Shown piece by piece: positions 1-6,526 of a DNA stretch of 6,698 nucleotides (position 1 is its first letter; each line of letters starts with the position of its first letter). This DNA is from DATJUF01 sp035524095 (GTDB lineage Bacteria; Desulfobacterota; Binatia; Binatales; Binataceae). The notes beneath the pieces are model-generated. The model had not been told where the DNA came from, did not search any database, and saw nothing but the letters and a program-made list of their open reading frames with translations. The position numbers and the translations under genes were made by a program. The DNA lies in the NCBI GenBank assembly GCA_035524095.1, contig DATKPK010000199.1, positions 1-6,698 of the forward strand. Direction: 5' to 3'.

Positions 1-7
1 GTCAAAA

Positions 8-30
8 GATGCCTCTCAATTCGAGGCGTC
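8..30. repeat. Inverted repeat / stem-loop near the left edge
   Basis: Arms GATGCCTC (8-15) and GAGGCGTC (23-30) pair over 8 positions, one of them a G-T wobble, around a 7-base loop. On the plus strand no T-run follows. Read on the minus strand the hairpin is followed by TTTT with one intervening C, so it would look more like a weak terminator for leftward transcription. It lies too close to the window edge to relate to a gene. Confidence 0.35.
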
Positions 31-234
31 GCCGAGTAATTCCGACCTAATCCACAATATTCTCATCATTTCTCGTCTTTAACCATCTGTTGAAATGTTA
101 TTCTAGCTTCACTGACTCATATCTGTTAATTTTTACCTCACGAGACTAGAAGTCGGCATTGAGATAGCTGAATTCACGGCCCATCTCGAAAGGGTCGTAG
201 CAAAACTTTCACAGTCGGCCCGAAGTGATCATCT

Positions 235-259
235 GCGACGTCACCGCCACCCACGTCGC
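235..259. promoter_or_regulatory. Inverted repeat in the 5' leader, candidate operator or leader hairpin
   Basis: GCGACGT (235-241) and ACGTCGC (253-259) are perfect 7-base reverse complements separated by 11 bases, ending 35 bases before the preferred ATG. The dyad is flanked by a near-exact direct repeat, TCATCTGCG at 229-237 and TCATCTGTG at 262-270, offset by 33 bases (about three helical turns). Both arrangements suit a protein-binding site, and the dyad could also fold as an RNA hairpin above the ribosome binding site. No regulator family is recognisable, so this is a structural observation only. Confidence 0.35.
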
Positions 260-282
260 TGTCATCTGTGCGAGATCGCGCT

Positions 283-290
283 AAGGGAGG
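283..290 (+). promoter_or_regulatory. Ribosome binding site that decides the synthetase start
   Basis: AAGGGAGG at 283-290 is a near-consensus Shine-Dalgarno sequence four bases before ATG 295-297. It lies inside the coding extension that would result from the upstream in-frame GTG at 268. That GTG has no purine-rich sequence at a suitable distance. The site therefore favours ATG 295 as the true start. Confidence 0.8.
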
Positions 291-294
291 TCAA

Positions 295-3200
295 ATGGAC
301 ACTTTCAGCATAGGTGATCAGGCGATCGGTACGATTCGGAAGCTGATCGACCAGATGGCCCTGACTAGGGGCGAGCAGATCTTCCTCATCAACCCGGAGA
401 CTGGAAAGAAGCTGACGTTTGCGGCGTTGCGCGATCAGGCGAAAGCGATTTCTACCATTCTGCGCCGAGCCGGTCTGGAGCGCGGCGACAAGGTCGCATT
501 TCTGCTCGACAACGGGCTTTTCACGGTCCAATTGTTCTTGGGGACGATGTACGGCGGTTTCGTCTCAGTCCCTCTGAACGTGCGCGCCGGTGTCACTCAG
601 CTCGCGTTTACGCTGGAACATTGCGACGCCAAGGTGGTCTTTGTTGAAGACCAGTACATCGCTCTCGCCAAGGAAGCGCTCGCCACTGTCAGCCGGCCGG
701 TAAAAGTGATTCCTGCCAGCCTGGCCGACTTCGCGCGAGACCTGCTGAGCTCCGCGGTTGACGCCGATGAGGCCCTGCTGGAGGCGCCCGCCGCCGAGGA
801 CGTCGCGCTGCTGATGTACACCTCTGGCAGCGTGGGCGTGCCAAAGGCCGCCATCCATTCGCATCGGACAGTGCTTGCTCACGGACGCAATTCGGCGCGA
901 TCCCATCAGCTCACCGCAGCGGACCGTTCCTTACTCGTCCTGCCGATCTATCACATCAACGCCGAGTGCGTGACGCTGATGCCAACCCTGCTGAGCGGCG
1001 GCTCGGTAGTAATCCCGCACCATTTCAACGTCAGCCAGTTCTGGGATTGGATGGACGAGTTTCGCTGCACTTGGTCGGCAGTCGTGCCGACAATCATCTC
1101 GCAGCTGCTGGACTGGAAGGATCTCCGCGCGGGTCAGCGTGACGCCTGCTTCAAGCGGATTCGCTTCATCCGTTCGTCTTCGGCACCGCTTTCGCCATCG
1201 TTACAGCGGGAATTCATGGAGAGATTCCCGCTTCGGCTGATTCAGGCGATGGGTTCCAGCGAGGCCGGCAACATTTTTTCGAACCCGCAGGCGCCGGGCG
1301 AGAACAAGATCGGAACCCCCGGCCTGGCGTGGGGTTTCGAGACCCGTATTGTAAACCTCGAGGGGCTCGAGGTTGCAGTCGGGGAACCAGGTGAGGTCCT
1401 GATTCGCGGTGCGGCCGTGACGCAGGGTTACTACAAAGACCGGGAACAGACCGCGGCTGTGTTCGACGCCGAAGGCTGGCTGCACACCGGTGACCTCGCC
1501 TACCAGGATCAGGACGGCTACTTCTTCATTATCGGACGGTCGAAGGAGCTCATCATCAAGGGCGGGATGAATATCGCACCGCGTCAGATCGACGAGGTGC
1601 TGGAATCTCATCCGGCGGTTCTGGAAGCAGCAGTAGTCGGCGTTCCGGACCATTACGTCGGCGAGGATCTGGTCGCTTTTGCGGTGCTGCGGACGGGCAT
1701 GAAAGGTGACGAGCGCGAGATGCTCGCGTTTTGCGAGGGCCGCCTAGGCCACTTCAAAACGCCAACGCGAATTCATTTCGTCGAGGAGCTGCCGAAGGGT
1801 CCTTCCGGCAAGGTGCAACGCTTGCGGTTGCTCGATCAGGCTGGACAACTGGCTGGCCCGCTGTACAGCAATGGCCATGCTTCGAGCAACGGCCAAATCG
1901 CGCAAACCGTTGAATCCTCTGCGGGTGCAGCTATAGACCAAACGATCGCCCAAAGCTGGGCTGACGTCCTCGCTCTCCCGCAGGTCGGCAACGACGTCAA
2001 CTTTTTCGCCTTGGGTGGCCACTCCCTGACGGCAATCCAGTGCCTGGCACGCATCCGCGAGAAGCTGCCGGTTGCGCTTTCGTTGTCGGATTTCTTCGAA
2101 AACCCCACCGTCGCTCAGCAAGCTGAGCTGGTCAGACAGCGGTTGTCCGTAAACGGCTCCAGCAACGGCCATACGATCGCCCCAGATTCGGTGACTTCGC
2201 AGGGGTCATCCGCGGCGCAATTGACCAGGGCGGCGGAACTCCCGACGATTCCGGTGCATGGCCGCAGCTGGTCCCATCCGCTCAGCCTAGGGCAGCGGCG
2301 CATCTGGTTCTTCGAGGAACTGGCGCCCGGCGTGCCGCTCTATAATGAGTCGGAAGCCTCACGGTTGCTGGGCGAACTCCGGGCCGACGCGATGGAGCAA
2401 GCCCTCAACCATGTCATCGCGCGCCACGAGATACTGCGCGCCACTGTCCAGGTGGGTGAAGAGGGCCCTGTAGCATTAGTCCACGCCAGTTGGCCGTTGC
2501 GTATCAAGCACATCGACTTGAGCAATCTTTCCCCCGCGCAGCGCCAGGCTGAAGTGAAGCGCCTGCTGATCGATGAGCCTCGGCAACCGTATCACCTCGA
2601 TAAAGAGCCCGGAATCCGGGCAACGCTAATTCGTCTGAGGCCGGCCGAGCACGTCTTCATCCTCATGATGCATCATCTCGTCTGCGACTGGGCTTCCGAA
2701 GGCGTTTTATGGCGGGAGTTGTCATCCGCTTATCGAGCGATTTGCCGAGGCGAGCGACTAGATGCCGCTCCTCTGCCGATCCAATACGGTGATTATGCCC
2801 TCTGGCAGCAACAACGGATTGCCGACACTAGTTTCGCTGGCGACCTTGATTTCTGGGAAGCCAACTTACGCGGTGCCCCCGAACTGTTGGAATTGCCGTC
2901 AGATAGACTCCGTCCGCAAGTCCCTTCATATGGTGGTGCGAAGCAGAGGTTTCGGCTTGGCGCGAGCCTTACCAATGCGTTGCGAGATTTTAGCCGGCGA
3001 GAGCAGACGAGTCTGTTCACGGTCTTTGCCGCCGCGTTCAACACTCTGCTCTATCGTTATACGGGCAGCGAAGACATCCCGGTGGGCATTCCGATTGGCG
3101 ACCGCGAACGCCCGGAACTGCAGCCTCTGATAGGCTTTCTGCTCCACACGCACGTGTTGCGCATCCGTCTCTCCGGAGCGATGCAGTTTCGGGACTTGCT

Positions 3201-6200
3201 CCCCATTGTTCAAAGCGGCTTGTTAGCGCTCTACAGCCATCGCGAAGTGCCCTTTGATCAGGTCGTCAGCAGGATAAGCCCGCAGCGCAGCCTGAGCCAT
3301 ACGCCACTATTCCAGGTGATGTTCAACTGGCGCGACGGTGACCAGCAACTATCGCGCATCGGCCTAGACGGGCTAGTGACGGAATCAGTGCTCGCCGAAG
3401 CCGGGACCGCGAAGTTCGATCTGACGATGATGGTGACCGATGATGTGGACGAAGTCTGGCTTGAAGCGGAATACAACACCGACCTCTTCGAAACCGATCG
3501 TATCGCCCGGATGTTCGGCCACTATCAGACGCTGCTGGAAGCGGTAGCCACGGACCCGGAAATGTGCCTCGCAAAACTTCCGTTGTTGACCAAGGCCGAG
3601 CGCCGCCAACTGCTGGTCGAATGGAACGCGACAGATGTCGCGTATCCGCAGGAACTGTGCCTCCACCAACTCATCGAGCAGCAGGCGGAACGGACTCCGG
3701 ATGCGATAGCCGTGGTATTCGGCGATAGTGAGATTACGTATCGCGAGTTGAATCAGCGCTCCAACCAGTTAGCGCATCATCTTCGTCAGCTTGGAGTGAC
3801 CGCGAATAGCCTGGTTGCGATCTGTATAGACCGATCCGTCGAGATGATGGTGGGGCTCCTTGGAATCTTGAAAGCGGGTGGCGGATACGTCCCTCTCGAT
3901 CCAGCATATCCGCAGGAACGCTTGGCTTTTATGCTCGCGGATTCCGGAGCGAGGCTACTTCTCACGCAAAGCAGGCTGTGCGAGGGGCTTCCCGGAAATT
4001 GTGCCACCTTATGCCTGGACACGAATTGGGACAGCATCGCAAAGGCGGAAAGTTCGGCCCTTGACTCCATCGTGAATCCGAACGATCTGGCATATGTAAT
4101 CTATACCTCGGGTTCCACGGGTCAACCGAAGGGAGTCGAGATTACTCATCGATCGGTAGTCAACTTACTATCGTCGATGCGCCAGCGGCCCGGCCTGGAA
4201 GCGTCAGACACGCTCCTGGCGGTGACTACACTCTCCTTCGATATTGCCGTGCTCGAACTGTTTTTACCGTTAACATTGGGGGCCAAGCTTGTGGTGGCCA
4301 GCCGCGAGACGGCTATCGACGGCAATACTCTTCTCGAGCTTTTGCACAAGTCTGGCGCTACCTTCATTCAAGCCACACCGATAACGTTTCGCATTTTAAT
4401 TGCCGCTGGATGGTCCGCTGGGGGATCGCGACTCAAGGTCCTATGCGGCGGCGAAGCACTATCGCGCGATCTGGCCGATGAAATTCTGAACCGTGCTGAT
4501 GAACTCTGGAATTGTTACGGGCCAACCGAAACTACGATCTGGTCATCGATCGTAAAGGTTCCACCAAGTGGGCCGGTTACCATCGGCAAGCCAATCGCTA
4601 ATACACAGTTTTACATGCTTGACGGCGAGGGCGAGGTTTGTCCGATTGGTAACTACGGTCAACTGCATATCGGTGGGGCTGGCCTGGCACGAGGTTACTT
4701 CCGGCGGCCGGAACTGACCGCTGAAAAATTCGTTTCCGATCCATATTCCGGCGAGCCAGGGGCACGCCTCTACAAGACCGGCGACCTTGCGCGTTATCTG
4801 CCCGACGGCAACGTCGAGTATCTCGGACGCATGGATTATCAGGTCAAATTCCATGGCTTTCGCATCGAGCTAGGTGAGATAGAATCGGCCCTTAAGCAAC
4901 ATCCTGGCGTCGGCAACTGCGTCGTAGTCGCGAAGGAGACCAGTGGCGACAAACAACTACTCGCATACGTGACGGCCGCCGATCAAGATTTCGTTCCCGC
5001 CGTTGGAGAGTTGCGCGACCTGCTGAAGCAAAGTCTTCCCCATTACATGATCCCGAATGCTTTCATGACTTTGGCGCAGTTGCCGCTGACTTCCAACGGC
5101 AAGATCGACCGCAAGTCCTTGCCCGCACCGGAACCGGGACGAGCGAGTCACGAGCTGGGCTATGTCGCTCCGCGCACGTCAATGGAAGAGGTCCTCGCAG
5201 AGATTTGGCTCAAGCTACTAGGGCTAAAAACGGTAGGGATCCATGACGATTTCTTTGCTTTAGGCGGTGATTCGCTCCGAGCGACGCGCCTCATCGCCGA
5301 AGTTCATAAATCGCTCAATCTGAAGGTCTCGGTCCAGGCCTTCTTTCTGGAACCGACCATCGAGAGGATGGCGAAAGTTCTCGAGGATCAGCCGAAAGAA
5401 GAGAGCGAGGGTCCAAAGAAGGCATTCCACGTTATTCTGCGCCGAGGGTCCAAATCTCTGTCCATCGTCCCCGAAGATGATCGACTAGTAGCACTCCAAG
5501 CGGCAGAGGGATTACCGCCGTTCTTCGTCGTCAATTCTTATCCCTACTTCATTGATGTGGTGAAGCTGCTGAGTACTGACCAGCCAGTCCTAAGCCTTGT
5601 CGGTAAGGAAATGATCGAAACATCATCGACTTACAGCATTGTCAAGGAAGCCGCTGGGCACGTTCAAACGATTCTGGAATGCGCGCCGCGGGGACCGTAT
5701 ATGCTTGGCGGCTTTTGCGCTTCGGGTATTGTAGCTTACGAAGTCGCTCAGCAACTTCTTCAGCGCGGGCATAAGGTAGCGTTGCTAGTAATCTTCGACA
5801 CAGTCAATCCCCACTATATGCGCCAATACTCAGCCTTTCATACGAGACTGGCTTATCATCGGGCTGCCGTGAAAGGGATGCGCTGGAGCCAAGTTCCTCA
5901 CTGGACAGTGGCTAAAGTCGCCAGCCTCCTTGCGAAGAAAACACAAGGCCCAGGACATTCCATAGGAGCTGAGGATCCAAATCCGACTAGCGATCAATTC
6001 GAATTTGCACACCGTTTTGGCTTCTCGCCGGTACGTATTGCCGCTTCGCGTAAATATCGACCGACGCCATACCCTGGTAGAGTTCTGCTCTTTAAAAGTC
6101 ATCGCTACCTTAGTGGTCGATACTCCAACCCTTGCCTAGGGTGGGACCGGCCGGTTCATGGCAAAATTGACGTATGCCAACTCAGCACTAACGAGCATCT

Positions 6201-6387
6201 CGAGATCTTCAAGTCGCAGTCTGACCGGGAGCTGGTTGCGGAAAAGTTGCGCCAACACTTCAATGAAGTGGCAGCGACTCTGACAGCAGTAGAGCAGGAA
6301 ACCGTTCTAATCCCGCGAGGAGATTTGCCTTTAGCTGGGCTGAAACATGAAATCCACGAGGAAAGAATTACGAACGTTCGCGGATAA
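295..6387 (+). CDS. Hybrid acyl ligase / non-ribosomal peptide synthetase, AL-T-C-A(Gly)-T-TE
   Basis: This multidomain assembly-line enzyme has 2030 residues from ATG 295 (2039 from GTG 268) and ends at TAA 6385-6387. Domains in order: AMP-dependent acid ligase (about 10-515), T1 (549-617, phosphopantetheine Ser577), condensation (661-1096), amino-acid adenylation (1110-1610), T2 (1629-1696, Ser1660) and thioesterase (1741-1989), with a 41-residue tail. It contains everything needed for one round of N-acylation of an amino acid: acid activation, loading, amide formation and release. The amino acid predicted from the A2 pocket is glycine. The likely product is an N-acylglycine or a molecule carrying one; the acyl group is unknown. 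The protein should be cytoplasmic, as no signal peptide or membrane segment is seen. It needs a phosphopantetheinyl transferase encoded elsewhere, and no MbtH-like protein is in view. Odd points are Trp in the C-domain HHxxxDG motif, a Cys TE nucleophile, and GC content that falls from the AL end to the TE end. The frame is intact, with no frameshift. The NRPS call is very secure; the product is inference. Confidence 0.97.
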   Translation: MDTFSIGDQAIGTIRKLIDQMALTRGEQIFLINPETGKKLTFAALRDQAKAISTILRRAGLERGDKVAFLLDNGLFTVQLFLGTMYGGFVSVPLNVRAGVTQLAFTLEHCDAKVVFVEDQYIALAKEALATVSRPVKVIPASLADFARDLLSSAVDADEALLEAPAAEDVALLMYTSGSVGVPKAAIHSHRTVLAHGRNSARSHQLTAADRSLLVLPIYHINAECVTLMPTLLSGGSVVIPHHFNVSQFWDWMDEFRCTWSAVVPTIISQLLDWKDLRAGQRDACFKRIRFIRSSSAPLSPSLQREFMERFPLRLIQAMGSSEAGNIFSNPQAPGENKIGTPGLAWGFETRIVNLEGLEVAVGEPGEVLIRGAAVTQGYYKDREQTAAVFDAEGWLHTGDLAYQDQDGYFFIIGRSKELIIKGGMNIAPRQIDEVLESHPAVLEAAVVGVPDHYVGEDLVAFAVLRTGMKGDEREMLAFCEGRLGHFKTPTRIHFVEELPKGPSGKVQRLRLLDQAGQLAGPLYSNGHASSNGQIAQTVESSAGAAIDQTIAQSWADVLALPQVGNDVNFFALGGHSLTAIQCLARIREKLPVALSLSDFFENPTVAQQAELVRQRLSVNGSSNGHTIAPDSVTSQGSSAAQLTRAAELPTIPVHGRSWSHPLSLGQRRIWFFEELAPGVPLYNESEASRLLGELRADAMEQALNHVIARHEILRATVQVGEEGPVALVHASWPLRIKHIDLSNLSPAQRQAEVKRLLIDEPRQPYHLDKEPGIRATLIRLRPAEHVFILMMHHLVCDWASEGVLWRELSSAYRAICRGERLDAAPLPIQYGDYALWQQQRIADTSFAGDLDFWEANLRGAPELLELPSDRLRPQVPSYGGAKQRFRLGASLTNALRDFSRREQTSLFTVFAAAFNTLLYRYTGSEDIPVGIPIGDRERPELQPLIGFLLHTHVLRIRLSGAMQFRDLLPIVQSGLLALYSHREVPFDQVVSRISPQRSLSHTPLFQVMFNWRDGDQQLSRIGLDGLVTESVLAEAGTAKFDLTMMVTDDVDEVWLEAEYNTDLFETDRIARMFGHYQTLLEAVATDPEMCLAKLPLLTKAERRQLLVEWNATDVAYPQELCLHQLIEQQAERTPDAIAVVFGDSEITYRELNQRSNQLAHHLRQLGVTANSLVAICIDRSVEMMVGLLGILKAGGGYVPLDPAYPQERLAFMLADSGARLLLTQSRLCEGLPGNCATLCLDTNWDSIAKAESSALDSIVNPNDLAYVIYTSGSTGQPKGVEITHRSVVNLLSSMRQRPGLEASDTLLAVTTLSFDIAVLELFLPLTLGAKLVVASRETAIDGNTLLELLHKSGATFIQATPITFRILIAAGWSAGGSRLKVLCGGEALSRDLADEILNRADELWNCYGPTETTIWSSIVKVPPSGPVTIGKPIANTQFYMLDGEGEVCPIGNYGQLHIGGAGLARGYFRRPELTAEKFVSDPYSGEPGARLYKTGDLARYLPDGNVEYLGRMDYQVKFHGFRIELGEIESALKQHPGVGNCVVVAKETSGDKQLLAYVTAADQDFVPAVGELRDLLKQSLPHYMIPNAFMTLAQLPLTSNGKIDRKSLPAPEPGRASHELGYVAPRTSMEEVLAEIWLKLLGLKTVGIHDDFFALGGDSLRATRLIAEVHKSLNLKVSVQAFFLEPTIERMAKVLEDQPKEESEGPKKAFHVILRRGSKSLSIVPEDDRLVALQAAEGLPPFFVVNSYPYFIDVVKLLSTDQPVLSLVGKEMIETSSTYSIVKEAAGHVQTILECAPRGPYMLGGFCASGIVAYEVAQQLLQRGHKVALLVIFDTVNPHYMRQYSAFHTRLAYHRAAVKGMRWSQVPHWTVAKVASLLAKKTQGPGHSIGAEDPNPTSDQFEFAHRFGFSPVRIAASRKYRPTPYPGRVLLFKSHRYLSGRYSNPCLGWDRPVHGKIDVCQLSTNEHLEIFKSQSDRELVAEKLRQHFNEVAATLTAVEQETVLIPRGDLPLAGLKHEIHEERITNVRG
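322..1839 (+). other. Domain: starter acyl/aryl-acid AMP ligase (AL)
   Basis: ANL-superfamily ligase at about residues 10-515. Visible cores are TSGSVGVPK at 176-184 (P-loop, with Val in place of the usual Thr at 180), MGSSE at 319-323 (A5), GWLHTGD with Asp400 (A7, ribose-binding), GRSKELIIKGG with Arg415 (A8 hinge region) and the catalytic Lys506 in PKGPSGK (A10). The LPIYHINAE stretch (216-224) is the kind seen in acyl-CoA and CoA-ligase families. The position that aligns by eye with the amino-group-binding Asp235 of GrsA is Asn222. This argues against an alpha-amino acid and for a plain carboxylic acid such as a fatty, enoyl or aryl acid. The A8 region looks like CaiC-type CoA ligases rather than fatty acyl-AMP ligases. 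The exact substrate cannot be read. Confidence 0.88.
1939..2145 (+). other. Domain: thiolation / acyl carrier T1
   Basis: Residues 549-617 form a carrier domain with the core NFFALGGHSL, in which Ser577 (codon 2023-2025) is the phosphopantetheine site. The LGGHS form, rather than LGGDS, is common in carriers that serve a downstream C domain. It should hold the acid activated by the AL domain. Short Ser/Asn/Gly-rich linkers (525-534 and 620-626) lie on both sides and probably make T1 mobile. Confidence 0.93.
2275..3582 (+). other. Domain: condensation (C)
   Basis: Residues 661-1096. Core motifs in order are C1 LSLGQRRIW (from 663), C2 RHEILRATV (from 710), C3 HHLVCDW (793-799), C4 YGDYALW (831-837), C5 IGFLLHT (946-952) and C6 PFDQVV (from 986), followed by SHTPLFQVMF. 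The second His of C3 (His794) and Asp798 are kept, so it is probably active. Two positions depart from consensus: Trp799 for the Gly of HHxxxDG, and His951 for the Asn of the usual FVNT in C5. It should form the amide between the T1-bound acyl group and the T2-bound amino acid. Whether it is a starter-type or ordinary LCL-type C domain would need a phylogeny. Confidence 0.93.
3622..5124 (+). other. Domain: amino-acid adenylation A2, predicted glycine
   Basis: Residues 1110-1610, a canonical A domain: A3 TSGSTGQPK (1271-1279), FDIAVLE carrying Asp1316, YGPTE (1408-1412), KTGD with Asp1497, the GRMDYQVK region, and SNGK with catalytic Lys1603. The ten specificity positions, read by aligning motifs to GrsA, are D1316, I1317, L1320, Q1359, L1383, G1385, C1407, I1415, W1416 and K1603. 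From memory, the signature DILQLGLIWK is a classical glycine code, and this one differs only at the seventh position (Cys for Leu). Glycine is therefore a good prediction; a small residue such as alanine is the main alternative. Confidence 0.92.
5179..5382 (+). other. Domain: thiolation / peptidyl carrier T2
   Basis: Residues 1629-1696, with the core DDFFALGGDSL and the phosphopantetheine site at Ser1660 (codon 5272-5274). It should carry the amino acid activated by A2 and then the condensed product before the TE takes it. The domain has the usual length and order, and nothing in it looks broken. Confidence 0.94.
5515..6261 (+). other. Domain: type I thioesterase with a Cys nucleophile
   Basis: Residues 1741-1989 form an alpha/beta-hydrolase release domain. 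The nucleophile elbow reads LGGFCASGIVAYE (from 1804), where most NRPS TEs have GGHSFGGLVAYE, so the nucleophile is Cys1808 instead of Ser. The other triad members are probably Asp1835 (in VIFDTVNP, after the next strand) and His1968 (in TNEHLEIF). The N-terminal turn that is usually HPxGG reads NSYPY here. Cys-TEs are known in the family, for example the beta-lactone-forming TE of obafluorin synthesis. The domain may hydrolyse, cyclise or transfer the acyl-amino acid, and sequence alone does not say which. A 41-residue tail follows the domain. Confidence 0.88.
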
Positions 6388-6464
6388 GACGATCGATGTT
6401 GTGGGCTAGATCCAGACGGGCGCGCTCGAATCCGGGGACGATCAGATTTGATCAGGACTCAGCC

Positions 6465-6499
6465 GAGTTTGATGGGTAAGCTCTTTACCGAGCAAACTC
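6465..6499 (+). repeat. Intergenic hairpin, possible factor-dependent terminator or attenuator
   Basis: GAGTTTG (6465-6471) pairs with CAAACTC (6493-6499), and GGTAA (6475-6479) pairs with TTACC (6485-6489). A 3-by-3 internal loop lies between the two helices, and the terminal loop is GCTCT. The total is 12 perfect pairs plus one possible T-A inside the internal loop. No T-run follows (AAAGTT comes next), so it is not a standard intrinsic terminator. It could slow or partly stop transcription, protect the synthetase mRNA's 3' end, or bind a protein as DNA. Confidence 0.45.
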
Positions 6500-6526
6500 A
6501 AAGTTGCGATCTACTTGGTGACTGAG

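Larger units (their letters stand above)
1..294. other. Non-coding leader region upstream of the synthetase
   Basis: No convincing gene lies here. All three plus-strand frames are closed by stops (for example TAA at 37-39, 48-50 and 80-82). The middle (61-180) is AT-rich, about 38% GC by hand count, in contrast to the coding sequence that follows, which fits a promoter region. I could not find a sigma70 -35/-10 pair with good spacing: TTGAAA at 90-95 is a fair -35, but the nearest -10-like element (around 118-123) is about 22 bases away. The region also holds the inverted repeats at 8-30 and 235-259 and the ribosome binding site at 283-290, listed separately. Confidence 0.6.

Noticed and set aside
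2..82. Open stretch of 26 codons running in from the left edge, ending at TAA 80-82
   Set aside because: It could be the tail of an upstream gene, but it is short, low in complexity, lies in AT-rich sequence and matches no family I recognise. It cannot be told from chance.
268..294. Upstream in-frame GTG that would add nine residues to the synthetase
   Set aside because: The strong Shine-Dalgarno AAGGGAGG (283-290) would lie inside the coding sequence and points to ATG 295. The added residues MRDRAKGGQ simply translate that site, and GTG 268 has no ribosome binding site of its own.
1201..1653. Long open frame on the minus strand (150 codons)
   Set aside because: It lies opposite the AL domain, whose conserved motifs fix the real frame. 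Its translation shows no recognisable domain, and such antisense frames are usual in GC-rich genes.
1744..2172. Open frame on the minus strand (142 codons) opposite T1
   Set aside because: It is a shadow of the plus-strand coding sequence, with no domain and no suitable ribosome binding site noted.
6465..6510. Intrinsic terminator for the synthetase
   Set aside because: The hairpin is good, but AAAGTTGCG follows it instead of a T-run, so I list it only as a hairpin.
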